Below are positions 1-13,100 of a stretch of 64,000 nt of DNA, piece after piece. A program made the translations under genes and the position numbers. This DNA is from Vanilla planifolia (taxonomy: Eukaryota > Streptophyta > Magnoliopsida > Asparagales > Orchidaceae): NCBI GenBank assembly GCA_023846275.1, contig CM043868.1:2871153-2935152 (forward strand), written 5' to 3'. How positions within the stretch are numbered: position 1 is the first letter of the stretch; every line of letters starts with the position of its first letter. The notes beneath the pieces are model-generated. The model ran no database searches. It was not told the origin of the DNA and worked only from the letters and a program-made list of their open reading frames with translations.

Positions 1-639
1 ACTTACCAAAGGGATGAGATGATCTTGACTAATCAATATCTTCTCAAATGCCTGAAGGACAAATAGATTTGTTAAGCTATCAGTGTCAAGCATCACCCAC
101 ATAATGCCAATATTAACGCTTTGACTTGTGATTGCAATTGTGTCATCATGAGGATTGTTGAGGACTGACAAATTCTCTAGGTCAAAGATAACACAAACCA
201 TTTTTTTTTAAACATAAAGATAATACAAACCATGTCACTTCTTTTAGTTGAAACATTAGCAAACCAAGATAGTCTCAAGACACTTCATTGTATGGTTTTA
301 AGTATAGCTTCCTTCCTCTAGTGATGATATCAATGATGTTTATTAACCATTTGCATTTGTTAACTTGAGAAATGTCCCTATAAAAGGAGCTTCTTAACTA
401 GGTCCATAAGCATTGTTTACCATTTGGTGTTATGATAATTTAAGTCATTTTTTTATTTAATATGTGTTTAGTTTGCTTCCTTATGATGCCTCATGATCAG
501 AATTGTTACTCTAAACACATTATTATAATATGGCACTGATTGTCAAATGCCTCCAATATTTGTTATAATCATGTTTGTTACCCTTCACATTTGAGCGGTT
601 GACAAACAACCTTTGAAAGAAACCAAACCTCACCATGAG

Positions 640-2255
640 AAGCCTTGGAGATGTGAAGCAATGCATCAAGACCTTCCCCATCGCACACTAGTCTATCCAC
701 AAATGACATCTAGCTATCGTGGGGCCACAACTTTTTGTTGGTGATCCATCTTAGGAAAGCCCGTAGTTTGTTGTATTATGTAATTGTTTATGTATTTGGA
801 AATTATTTGTAAGCCCCATATCACTCTTAGACTTATCTAGTTGGTCATGAGAGTTGCGTATTAGTGTGGATATGAGTGCATTTTCAAGTGTTTTGGTTGC
901 ACCTAAACTTGAAGATTTTCCAAAGATCCATGGTAGATTTGGATCACTCTATGCCACAGGATCAATTATTATAGTTTCAAGCTTTTGTAACAATCCTTTC
1001 CCATGTGACGATCAAGAATCCAATCCCTAGTCAAACTTTACAAAACACTCAAATGCAAAGAATATGCAAGATTAGGGTTAGGAAAATGTTTCCCACTTTC
1101 TGAATTTCATTAAAATAGCAACATTCAAACTATGAATAATACACATATACAATGAGGGTTCCAAAGAACCGCTTCAACACTTATTTATACATTACAAAAG
1201 CAGTTCATTCAAATTTAATAAGCAATTTCCATAACTTACCCAATCACCAGGCAAAGCACAACTATGGAATCCTTAAATTCACTTGGCTACAAGTTTATTA
1301 TATAATCGCTATAAAAATCCATTAAAACTAAGAGGGTAACATTCTGTATGGTTGATATACAACACTGAACGATTACGGGTATTAGATCTGACCTAGTTTA
1401 TCCATTCGGCGAACTAAGCCATGGTCAACAACCCCGAGCAATCACATAATCACTTTGGGTACTTCGACGTAATTGCCTATGTAGTTGGCCAACTCCATTA
1501 GCTATAAGTCCCAATTTTGCCTTACATAGCCCTAGTCTTCTCCCCTCTATATGCATACTTAAGGCCTTGATCTATCCAAGAAAAAGGATCCTATGCTTTT
1601 AAAAACTTATGATTACCTTTGAAATGGATTTGGGGTACTTTTCCCTTGCTTGTTGAGTAGTATCCAAGCCTCCATTGCTAAGAATGTGGTGCAATGCTCA
1701 CCTTCTTTGCTTGGTGCCTTGTATGGTGATAAGATAAAGCTATGATCACCCTGACTCTTGTATTTCATTCACATTCTCCCCATCTTTACCTTACATCAAG
1801 CTATGAATTTTAATAAGATAAAGCAAGTGGTTATCTTTACACTAATATTACATTCACATTCTCCATATATTCACCTTAACATTCTCTCTAAACAAGCTCT
1901 ATGGGATGTTTTCTACTAAAATATGTTTTAGGTTTACATATTTGTGCAAAAAATTTGAACAAGAACAAAAACTATATCTTGTCATGATCCTCAACCTATA
2001 TAACTCATTTAACATCCCAATAAAATATCTAAAAAAACTCTACACAAAAGCTCACAAAATCCTTTTATTATATGAACCCCACCAAAATAACAATATTTTG
2101 CTACTCTCAAGTTTTCAACCTTTTCCCCACCCAGACCTTAACCCAATATTGTACATGCTATTCAAAGGCTTCTTTTATTGGAGCTCACTACTATGGCTCC
2201 AATTGTATGTCATACAATAGTTAGCCACAAGGAGGTTGCATCTACCATTATGTAA
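640..2255. repeat. Diverged direct repeat, copy A (possible old LTR)
   Basis: Clear but diverged similarity in the same orientation to 4690-5640. Matching landmarks include CCCTAGTC..CCCCTCTAT (near 1530 and 5235), ATTGAT/TTGATCTATC, GAATGGATTTGG/GAATGGATTCGG (near 1622 and 5325), TTGTTGAGTAGTAT/TTGTTAAGTAGTAT, TTTTCTACTA (near 1909 and 5525) and GTCATACAAT/GCCATACAAT (near 2209 and 5593). Boundaries are approximate. Two direct copies about 3.5 kb apart suggest the ends of a decayed LTR element, but I found no primer site or terminal duplication. Confidence 0.5.
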
Positions 2256-2411
2256 AAGTGCTTGTATAGGTGATTGCATCACTTGGGTTTAATATAAGAA
2301 AGTTTGAATGTTTTAGATTGCTAATCATTGTTATATTTAATTTCTTGTTAAAAGTTAAAAATGTCTATTACGTGTCTCCTAAACGCTATAAACGATTGAA
2401 ACATTTATCAT

Positions 2412-2438
2412 CACACACACACACACACACACACACAC

Positions 2439-2498
<60 letters not shown>
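2412..2498. repeat. Compound microsatellite (CA)n(TA)n
   Basis: About 14 CA units (2412-2439) followed directly by 29 AT units (2441-2498). An apparent plus-strand open frame ends inside it only because TATATA encodes alternating Tyr-Ile; it is not a gene. Confidence 0.95.
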
Positions 2499-2501
<3 letters not shown>

Positions 2502-3365
2502 TTATTGCACAAGGAAGCAATTACAATTGCCAGTTTGGCTAATACATTTAAGAATTATGACCGATTCCTCCCTTTCTTAATGTGTGAGTACCAGAGCGTC
2601 ATCATTAGATTCAAAGATCGTATCAGTCTAATAGGAAGGTAATGTCTGTCATTGTTGTATGAAACACCGAATGAATCCGTGTGATTAATGTGAAACCGTA
2701 CTTGTCTGATTTGCATGGCACTCTGACAAAGAAGCACGATGATGCTAATCTTAATTTCATTAAACATATTCGACTGAAGAGTTTTATAACAAAAGTGATT
2801 TGGTACGATGCACGCCTTAGTGAATTGTGCGCACATTCAAACTATGTATTGGTCTGTTGTGAGATGTGGTTGTTTCTTCACCTTAAGGGTTTGACTTACC
2901 ACTGAGAAAATCTAAATTATCAGGAATTCTATATATTTGTAATCGCAACTCTACTTTACAGCATCACCTAAATTATACTATTTTTATCCTTACAACTTGT
3001 GATGCCAACTAAACAAAAATTTTCACCACTCACATGTAATGTAATAAATTTAATGTATGCTTTGTAATTAGTGGAATAATACGATTAACCTTGTTTCCTA
3101 GTAAATTATCCATTTTTCATTTACAACCTCTACCCTATCGTTAGCCTTATCGTTGACTTTCATGATAAGATAGACAAAAAGGTGTCTTATCTCTATCATC
3201 ATCTATAAAGAACATTACAAGATCTAATATAATATGGTTATCCCACACGCCATTGACATAATTTTGGGTCACCCTTGGCAATCAAGCACATCTACCATCA
3301 ACCTCAAAGATGTTGTGCATATGTTGCTTATGGAACTATATGATTTGTGTATTTCTCAATACCCC

Positions 3366-3868
3366 TTCCACACTACCTCACTTAAACCCAAACCTTAACT
3401 AACAAAAACCCTTAAGTTGACCCCCTCCATGACCCCTAACCTTATCCATATAGCTGAAACCTTAGTCAAATCTACAAACCCACAAGCCCAAAACCAAGAT
3501 CAAGCCTCAATATCCTCTTTCCAATTTATCAAACAAGCGCCTTTTTCCCTCACTACTGGCCCTCCGATAATCCCAACCCCTATTTTTGACTTATTACATT
3601 CTACCACACTATTAGAATCCACTCTTAAGTGAACCCCTAATCTTTTACCTTCTTCCACGTTGCATGAGCCATCTCCTAGGCTAATTGAGTTCGTTATCAC
3701 CTCATCTTCAACTCCCAGTCCTAAGCTCCATGAGTTTCCACAATCTATTATGCCTCTTTCCTTTTTACCTTTCATTAATTGTATACCCATTGACATAGTA
3801 TCATATATTGGTTCTAGTTTTGAGCATGAGCTCACAATTTCCTACAAATGTGCTGATTTAATTTAGTT
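3366..3868 (+). pseudogene. Decayed Pro/Ser-rich reading frame inside the 0.6-5.6 kb repeat pair
   Basis: Two open stretches in the same frame (3417-3629 and 3660-3863) are separated by a TGA at 3630. The product is rich in Pro, Ser and Thr, for example ITSSSTPSPKLHE-type residues around 3700. I do not recognise a domain. Its place between two direct repeats suggests a retrotransposon-derived ORF, but chance openness of C-rich sequence is possible. Confidence 0.25.
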
Positions 3869-4689
3869 TCTTCAATTGCTTGTCAATGAACTATTTAAGC
3901 CCCTATTTACTTCCTCCTTTAAAAAGTCCCTAACTTCTCCATGAGATGTAGGGTTGATTCCTTATCATTGGTGCCTATGCAATCATATCTTAGCTTTGGT
4001 GATCTACCTTACGTGCCATTTGTACGAACCTAATCTCATGAGTCAACCAAGAATCATATCACATTTGCACATTTTTCCTTGAGTTTTCAAACATTCACAT
4101 GAGTTATTTCACCACCTTGTGTCTTCTAACGTAACTACACATGATTGGCCATCTAAGTTATGCTAGATTTTCATCTTCCACGATTTTAGGAGCCTACTCC
4201 ACTATGCCATTTGAATGTCACTTAGACTCTTACATAACCCATTTGACATGCGCTTTCTAAGTATCTAATTCTTGAATCTCTTACCCTCACAATTTTTTAA
4301 CCTACTTTTCCTACACTTGATGGCATTTGATGTGAGATTGCTCCCACCCCAACCTCTAGTACTATGGATTTTATCCTTGATATTTTCCTTAATTGTACTT
4401 CAAGTTGACCTAAAATTAACAACATAAGTATAATATCATTATTGAATAATCATCTATCTTTTCAATATAGCTTACTAATATTTCAAAGTACCAAAACCCC
4501 TCTATAATGTCATGCATAATCTTCATCCATAGGCTACAATAATAATTGATAGATTTTTTGCATTCAAACATGATAAAGGACATGCAAAAAGAATGGATAC
4601 TTTTGATGGACTAAATAATTCAGAACTCAGATCACCTCCACCCTCTCCCCACCCCCCAAAAAACTGTTCACACAAACACTTGATAATGC

Positions 4690-5640
4690 GTGGTTTTTAG
4701 ATGGGAGATTTTATGGAGTGGATCCAGACACTTCCTAAACACACACTAGATGATCTACTATCAACATTTGGTTGCTAAGTAACGTCATCTGTTTGTCAAG
4801 ATTTATCTTACCAGACTCCACAATTTATTGTAATGTATATTTTTTTTATGTATATGGATGTGGTATGTAATGCCAATTTCATAATAGAGCTTGTTTAGTG
4901 GATCATAAGAGTTTTCATATCACTATGGACAATTTGAATGTGCTCCAAATTTTTATGGTTGCATCCAAACTCTATTCAAAGTTTGTCTAGGGACACGAAG
5001 CAAATTTGAATGATCCACTAAGATCATCAAACTATCTCAAATGGTTATTGGCAATGGATTCAATTTTCCTTATTTGTTTGAGTAGTTGAACCATAAGCAA
5101 ATTCCTAGGGTGGGCTATATGAACTAATCACCCTAAGAGGCTGGCGAACCACACCAAACAATTAAGCTAATTGCACCAGGTAGTTGTCCCAACAACATTG
5201 CACGATTAGGTCCCCATTTCACATAGAGTTGCCCTAGTCCCCTCTATTTGAGCTTGTATAAAGCATTGATATATTGACGAAGAAAATGATGTTTTTGCTA
5301 TTATGAAACTTATCATTTCCTTTCGAATGGATTCGGATGCTTCATCCAAGCTTGTTAAGTAGTATTCAAACCTCTAAGTGCAATGTACATGGCATGATTG
5401 TCATGATCTTTGCATGGTGCCTTTGGCACAACGTTTAGAGGTACATGGTGATGCAATAGAGTCACGTAATTGTCTTTCTCGATAGGTTCCCTTCATATTC
5501 TTCTCACACAAGCTCTCTGTGTTGTTTTCTACTAGAATCTAGTTTTGGTATAAGCATTTGTTCAACCTTTTTGGACATGAGCATAGTATTTTATGCCATA
5601 CAATATAATACTACTCACCATATGGTACAATTACCACCTT
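4690..5640. repeat. Diverged direct repeat, copy B (possible old LTR)
   Basis: Partner of the repeat at 640-2255, same orientation, shorter by several hundred bases, so one copy has gained or lost sequence. The interval between the two (about 2260-4690) contains a decayed plus-strand reading frame. Orientation of the putative element is undetermined. Confidence 0.5.
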
Positions 5641-5888
5641 CAGCATTCATAGGATCCTAACAAAAAACCTTAGCAAGCAATCCAATTTACGCAGCAGTTT
5701 CTCATACAATTTATTATGAAATGTTGATGAATCTATACTCAAATAGCAATTTCTCATAAAATTTATGGAAATAGGGGTTTGAAAAATCTCAAAGTCAAAA
5801 AGATGTCTGGTATTTAGACACATGCTATTGTTGAGGCCATTTCTCTTAAACCTCTTAACTGATAAGTTGAAACTTGGTCATCTTTTAG

Positions 5889-6149
5889 AAATCCCGTGCT
5901 GCTACAACCTATGCTTTTGAGCTACTCCATGATAATTCACTTTCCTCCTTTTCCTATACAATTCAGCCCCAAAATCTCAACTGCATCTCTCCGGATTTTG
6001 CCCCAACACCACTTCTTTTCCCGCTTCTACCACCATCACTCTCAGATGTTACCGACAATAATGTTGCCATCCAAGCACGCTCTTGCAGAGATGGTACTTG
6101 CAACAACTCCCTTCAAGACAACATCACTGATACCCTGGATTTTGAATGA
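5889..6149 (+). other. Unidentified 87-codon open frame after a possible splice acceptor
   Basis: A C-rich island in AT-rich surroundings. Directly after CATCTTTTAG the frame from 5889 runs 86 codons to TGA at 6147, ending with CRDGTCNNSLQDNITDTLDF. A second frame is also open over most of the stretch, which weakens the case. It could be the last exon or remnant of a plus-strand gene or element inside the DUF639 intron. No family recognised. Confidence 0.25.
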
Positions 6150-9100
6150 ATATTAAACGCCGAGATGAACAATGTTGTTAACATCAACTGAACAGTGCTC
6201 CCAAGTCATTAATGCTGGCCTCAAGACACCAGACCTCCACTAAAGAAAATATTATGCCACAAGACTGATCAAGAAATCAAAAAGCCACTTTAATAGGACA
6301 AGAAAGACATGATGAGATGCTATTAGAAAGCAAATCATACTAGAATATAAGGAAGAATCCAAATAAGTAGACTAGGATTGAAACATGTTATTGTTGTTAT
6401 AATAGATGAATGGCAACGATTACTTTACCTTTACCAGATTAATGAAATAGACTGAAATATTTGGCAAAGCTTTCTTCAGTTTAAATTTTAGTAGTAAAAC
6501 TAAAAATCAACGTCAAATTATAGCACATTTTAATATATTTAAACTCCAAATGCTCATTTTATTTGCCCTCATCAATAGCAAACAATACATTTGTCTGAAG
6601 TTTGCCCATTTTGAAAGAACAAAGATGGATTTAATTATGACAACAACAAAAAAATGCAAAACACTGAATCATGGTCAAATGGCTTTATGTATATTACACT
6701 AAACTGCATCAAAACAAGATATGTTTAACTCAAGGCTCTAGAATAGTCGATTGGGTCACCATACTTTTTAATGACCCATTTCAAGTAAACATTATTTGAG
6801 CATTTCCTGATTAAAAATAAATAACTAAAATTATATCTTTGACTTTAGAAGCAATAATAACTTGAAACCATATGCATATTCTTTACATGAATTCACTTAT
6901 CATGAGCAAAGAAATTTCAATCTAGCCTGCCAATCTTTATGAAGTACCAATGATTCATTCAGACAACATAAAGCAATACAAAAACATTACAGATAAAAAG
7001 CAGATTAAGAGGCAATAAAAATATATAATCTGCTTAGGACATGATGAGAGAAAAAAAGATGCTCACAGCTCAAGGAAATGAGCCATATCCTCCCACCCCC
7101 AACTAATTTTGCTTTCCTATTGAATGATCATGTTTTTTGGTGATGTTTGGCGCCACATGCCAAAAACCAATATATATTATGTGCAGCTATCACTGAAAAG
7201 CAAAATGAATCACCTCATAATATGATAAAATAGAAACTAATAGAAAATTGTTAATATTGAACTATTTCCTTTGATCCACTACCACTAGTAAATCTTCACA
7301 ATGATGCACAAATATAAGCTCACTAGAAATAAAGCTTGGCACAGTGGCAAAAGTTGTCATCATGTGACTTAGAGGTAAACAGGAGATCAGGCATGAGCCC
7401 TTTTAGTACTATGATCCTCTATGAAGATCAACTTACAGATAATCAATCAAATGCTTCCAAAAGCTAGAAAAAAACCATTTTTCATTAGTGAAGAATTAAT
7501 AGGATTGTCCAATTGCAAGATCGGATTATCCTAATGATACAATGAACTGTCAATAGGAGTAATGAAATGAAGTGCTGGGCAGATGCAATTGATCGGATGC
7601 CTAATTTTTTGACAAGACAACTTGAAAGATCAAGAAAACATCTATTAAGAAGATGGCAATCAAGAGCATCACCTGCGATAAAAATGAAGGAAACTTGATC
7701 AGATTGCAGAGAGTTTGATCGGTTAATGAGAAATCCAATCTTCAAGATCAAACGATTATGACCAAAAGGTGCAAAATTGGGTATAGCCATCCATTGCTGA
7801 AGAAACTTCTAATTTTTCAATTGAGCCCTTCAGGGTAGCAGATAAACGAATCCAAATAGGCTGAAGAAAACTAATTTTAAATAAATCTTTTTCCAAAACT
7901 CAAAGTTGAAGATTGATATTGTTGAGATGCATTGGGAACTCACCTAAGTATATTCCTAGAGAATATTTATGGAAGCTTTGGAATCAACATTTCTCTTCTC
8001 ACTTAGGGAAGAATCATATCCCTAAGGCTTAAAAATTGCATCTTGGATTCAATAACTCTGGTTTTGAATTCCAAACTGAAGAATCTAATGTAAATCCCTT
8101 GGGGACTTGAAATACAAAATAAAACTGTAGGGGTTAGAACAAATCATGCTATAAAATTTCTATAAAATTTAGTTTCCACTATTTTATACTCTTTAAGTTC
8201 TCTGCAAGAGTACTTCCAAATTGTTTAAATCTTTGCTAAAGGTGTAGACAACAACAAAAATAAATCTGTGTTGCAAGGCTACAATACGTTTTCTCTTCAA
8301 ATGGTATGGAAGTCTTCTTGTTCGTGAATTTGCATCTTTAGGCCTGTCCAACTTAACCTTTATGAATGAAAAGTTTATCTTCTAAAAAGGTTTAAGCTAC
8401 TCAAGTCATAAATATAAGTCATAAAAGCAACCCCTCATAAAAAAAAAATAGAGTAAGACTACATACAATAGTCTTTGACCAACACTTCACCAAACCATGT
8501 GAATTAGAGCTTTTTTATATAACACTAGATTGCTTTCTACTTTTGACGTATAATGCTTGTACTCAAAGGATTCCTTTTGTCAAAACGCTCTAGTTATATT
8601 CTTTTCACAATATAGAGATAGTATTCTTTAGAAATAAATATTAAATGCCTCTGAGAAAGTTTGGACTCAACTAAATTCCGATTCTCTTAAAAGTTAATGA
8701 TTAATAGTCATCCACCATGACCAAAAATTACATGTTCCATCAGTATACATATTTGCTCATAACTATTTCCTTCATAACAAAATAATAGTCTATCACAATG
8801 TATCTATGAATTGCACATGCACATTCTTTATCACCAACGTGCTTTTAAAACATATTAGTGGTCCTAAAGCAGAATATAAACTTAGCTAAGCATAAACTAA
8901 TATTGTTTGAAATCTTTTCTTTCGACAAAGACAAAACCAAGACTATTTTTCTTAGCCTCTCATTAAAACAGTTTAATAAGGCAAACAAATTATCAAGAGT
9001 TCAATTTATAGTGGAAAAATAATACCCACTGTACAACTAAGTGATAGAAACGAGAAAATTATGAAGCTGAAATTGGGTTAACACTTTCAAAGAATCACTA

Positions 9101-9545
9101 TTGTGGAATTCAATTTCAACTACTCAAAACAAGTTTGCAAGTATGAAAAACACAGCATGCCTCTTGACACACACTCAACAGAGACCACAAATTCACTTAA
9201 CTTCAACCTCAAAGCATATTTCATCATGTGAGTAGTCAAAAGTGATATAAATATGGTAAGATAGGCCTAGAACTATATAATAGAATGCACATTGGACAAT
9301 TACCTTGAGCCTTATCAAAGCTATCTAAATCTGTTAAAAATCCTTAAAAACAAAAGAACAGAAAATATATTGAACAACCTGAAAGTAATCATGCTTGCAA
9401 TCTTCACGTTTTGAATAGAGAAAAAGGGCTACAAAGAACATTTTTGGAAAGCAATTTCTACATCACATTTCTGAAAAAAAAAATGAATCGCATGTCACAT
9501 TGATATAAGTAAACAGTTAGTGAGTGTCCAGTGACAGAAACATAC

Positions 9546-10113
9546 CAACATCACTGCTAAATTTGTGTCTATACCATCAACTTTAACTCCATCAACTGTG
9601 GCCTGTGCTTGTTCCACCATTTTGTAGTTATCTCTAGATTCCCTAACTACTTTCTCCAAGTTTGTCATCTGTCCAACCACAATGTCTCCCACAAGAAGCT
9701 TTTCGTCACTTCCAGATTGATGGGCAGCCCCTAAATTAGATAAAATGGCTAAAGAAGAAATAGAATACATTCCTGGTCCTGATCTGGTACGGTTAGTTCG
9801 AGCCAAGCTCTTTGATACAATCATGGCAGCAACGGCTTCCAGTATTAAATCACCTCCTGGAAGTTTGTCAGAAAGGTTAAACATAAGAAGTGCCTCATTA
9901 CGAACAGAAACTGAAGAGAATGTGTCATGAATAGCTTGCAATCTTAGAATGCCCAATGCAGCCTTTGAAAGTGCCTCTTCTTTGTCAATTCCCTCCATCT
10001 TGAATTTTCTAATAAATCTGTGAGCAAGCATAATTTCTTGTATTAAGGCTAGCCAATAGTCTCTTCGGGAATGCCCTGTTAGCTCAGGGAACTCCATGAT
10101 AACTGGCTCTGAC
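9546..10113 (-). CDS. DUF639 gene exon 6 (last exon found)
   Basis: 568 nt: one base completing L305, then 189 codons to L494. It contains VIMEFPELTGHSRRDYW, EEALSKAALGILRLQAI, NLSDKLPGGDLILEA, VGDIVVGQM and ATVDGVKVDGIDTNLAVM. The donor is TTG|GTATGT at 9545. The leucine after AVM is one residue more than I expect from relatives, where AVM is followed by KEL, so either a real one-codon difference or a slightly different splice. The next exon should encode KELL.P and a hydrophobic stretch; I did not find it in 1-9545. Confidence 0.85.
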
Positions 10114-13100
10114 CTACAAACACCATTGTCTGTTTCATAGTAATGGAGATAGTAAAATAGTAATTGGAAATGCAGGACATTAAATTATACCTAGGCCTTC
10201 CAATGAAAAGCAAACATATATAAAGGATAACAAAAGCAGAAAAAAAATAATGATGAACATCACTTACAAAGATATAGACTTGTACATGACCGCCTTGTCA
10301 AAAAGGCGTGAACCCCACGGCCCAGTCAACTCAGGCCTAACAAGTTGTTTCAGGTCATTGGCAAGGTCATATACTTTTGCTTTGTCATAGGTCACAACTT
10401 TTAATGCCTCAAAGTAGAGAGCATGATCAGTCAAAGTCAATCTTCCTGCAATTAACAAAAGCTGTAAAAAATCATTGCTTACAGTATAAAGTTGCAACGA
10501 AACTATAACAACAAAGGTAAATAATCACTCTTTCCACTTGAAGATCAAAATGTCTAGAGTCAATTTCAGTTAAAACTGATCTGACTCACAGGATGGTGCA
10601 TGACAATTGAAATGAACACAATATCCAAACACTTCATTACAATGAGCATGGCTATGGTGCCCAAGACACCTATGTTTTTGCATATGATTTGAAGATAAAT
10701 TCATGGTGTAAAACCCTTTGAGAAACCAAGGGGAGACCCAATTATATATGGATATCACATTTTCATGCAAGTGTGTTTTACTCAAAATCATGGAGAAAAA
10801 TCCCAATCATTGCTCACATTTGTATCACTCTCATAATAAGGCTATAACTTAAAAATGCAAGATTTATACCCGTATTTGCTTGGAATTCTACAAAGCTTTC
10901 AACTCAAAAGTTGTAGATATTCTTTTTAATCTTCCAATGCTTCAAGGATCATCAAATTCTACGATCAAAAGAAAAAGTTGTCCAAAACTCTCTTGAAAGT
11001 CAACCAAATAGTTTGATCTTAAGCATTAGATAGTCCCATCTTAAGCATCAAAAAGATTGATCCCATCTAGATGTGATTTGCGATATTCAAATTTTTTAAG
11101 AAAGAAATTTGAATCTTTTCAAATTTGGTTGTTTACAAACTATTTAAAGATAGATTTGATTTTTTCTATCTTATTTTGAGGATTGGTTGCAGTTCATGAA
11201 TATTTTCTTACTTCTCACAATTAAATTTACGTTAACAAGCCTGAATATTTATAATTAAGGTGATACAAATTCGTGAACCTCTCTATATAACCTTCTTAAG
11301 TTTCTCATAAAAAGGACACAGAGAATCATATTGTAATCAGTTGAATCTTTTACTTCCAATTTTAGAATAAAATTCCTCTTGATGGATTTCTTCTTTGAGA
11401 TAAAAAAAAAGCTTACTAGGCAAACCCTAAGAAAAGATCAATCCTCCTTGGCAAATCACACTTGGTGATTTCTCTCTTACATCTTTTAGGATTCAAGACA
11501 TCAAGTTAAGATTAGAACTTCTATTAACCACAAAAAACAAATTCAAAAGAGATTTTATCTATATAAAACAAATTCAATATCTAAGTTATCCTCTTTCAAT
11601 GATTGAGTTCATAGACAAAGCACCAAGTTACGGCATGGTCAATCAAAGTTTAAAGTGTTGATTATTTACAATAAAATTCCTCATGATGGATTACTTCTTT
11701 AAGATAAAAAAAAGCTTAAGAGACAACCCTAAGGGTCAATCTCCCTTGGCCAATCACACTTGGTGGTTTCTCTCTTACATCTATTAGGAATCAAACATAA
11801 TGTTAAAATTTAGACATCTATTAACCACAAAAAAAAACAAGAGAGATTTTATCTAAATAAAACAAATTCATGATCTACATTATCCTTTTTCAATGATTGA
11901 GTTCATAAACAAAGCAATAAGTTAAGTCATAATCAATCACAATTTAAATTATTGATCATCTATAATAGTTAAGTGATTCAAGGAAGTCCCAAAAAGACAG
12001 TTAAAAAAGCACTACATTTTAGCCTCTTCTAACAGGAGTAAAAGGACAAAATTAGGTGAGATCAACATCAATTCAAGTTTCTAAATATGTTTAATTCTAG
12101 TTAAATTCCTAATTTTAAGAAAATTTTTCTTCACTACCATTCGTAGTGACCTATTGTTGTGTTGTTGACCCATAGTCATTGTGCTTTACTTGATGATGAC
12201 AAATTAAATTATAAGTATTTTTAATAAATTTATTTGAGTGAATTTTCAGATTTTAAATAACCGACATTCATGTTCATAAAACTCCAAAAAGAAGAGAAAA
12301 AATGTCAGATTCCATGAAAATCGTCTTGATTGGAGTTGCAGACCACCAAGAGATTCATTTTATGTTTAATCTTAGGTATTTTATTTTTATTTTAATTAAA
12401 ATGTTAAACTTGATTAAAATTATTCTAGCCAAACACAAAAATTAAATTTCTTTTAAATTAACTTATAAAAATGTTATATTTTCAAAATCTTGATTTATCT
12501 TACCTTAATTATCTTAAGAATCATTTTATCTTTGATCATATCTTTGAAAATATTGTTTCAATAACTTTTACAAAAAATACAATCTAGCAATAATAATTAA
12601 TTAGTAAAAAATAATATTATTATTAACAACAATTAAAATTAGAATATAAAAAACCTTATTTTACTTAGAATAAACTAGCTTAGAACTAAATGGGAAGTCC
12701 CGGGTAAGGATATTAATCCTAAACCCATTTTCATGTTGTGATCAAGTCAGGGAATCACTCTCGAGCCCATATATAATTGCAACAAATTAGGGTGCGATTT
12801 CCAAATCCTATATCTATTAAAGAGTATGTGTTGGCAACATAGGTAATCATCTTCCGTTCAATCGTGCAATCAGCACGTAAAATTAAATTCAACCGTTCAA
12901 ACTCGGTTGAGATCTAATATTACATATCATATTCTATTTTCTAAATAGTGCTAGTTTAATCCCAATCATCCAATCGCACAGTTTTTGCAATCAAATGATC
13001 AAGAATTCTTCCAATTGTGTGGCTCTCTATGTAATGGTTATTTCAGCTATTATTTTAGATCCATTAGAATTTTATTTAAATACTAAGTTTTTAATAAAAA

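Larger units (their letters stand above)
1..9545 (-). other. Presumed intron 6 of the DUF639 gene (incomplete)
   Basis: Starts with donor GTATGT at 9545. No acceptor followed by the expected C-terminal DUF639 coding sequence was recognised down to base 1, so the intron is probably longer than 9.5 kb. Bases 1-640, 2500-3365, 3869-4690 and 6150-9480 show no recognisable gene. Repeats within it are listed separately. Confidence 0.5.

Noticed and set aside
2270-2500. Plus-strand open frame ending in alternating Ile-Tyr
   Set aside because: Runs into the CA/TA microsatellite; the openness is a property of the repeat.
4645-4665. Polypyrimidine run that could be a polypurine tract on the minus strand
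   Set aside because: Its position relative to the direct repeats does not fit the place expected before a 3' LTR.
7485-7790. 101-codon minus-strand open frame with a partly open plus-strand frame opposite
   Set aside because: No recognised motif and no splice link to DUF639; both strands are partly open by chance.
9745-9930. Plus-strand open frame opposite exon 6
   Set aside because: Antisense shadow of the DUF639 exon, which has family similarity on the other strand.
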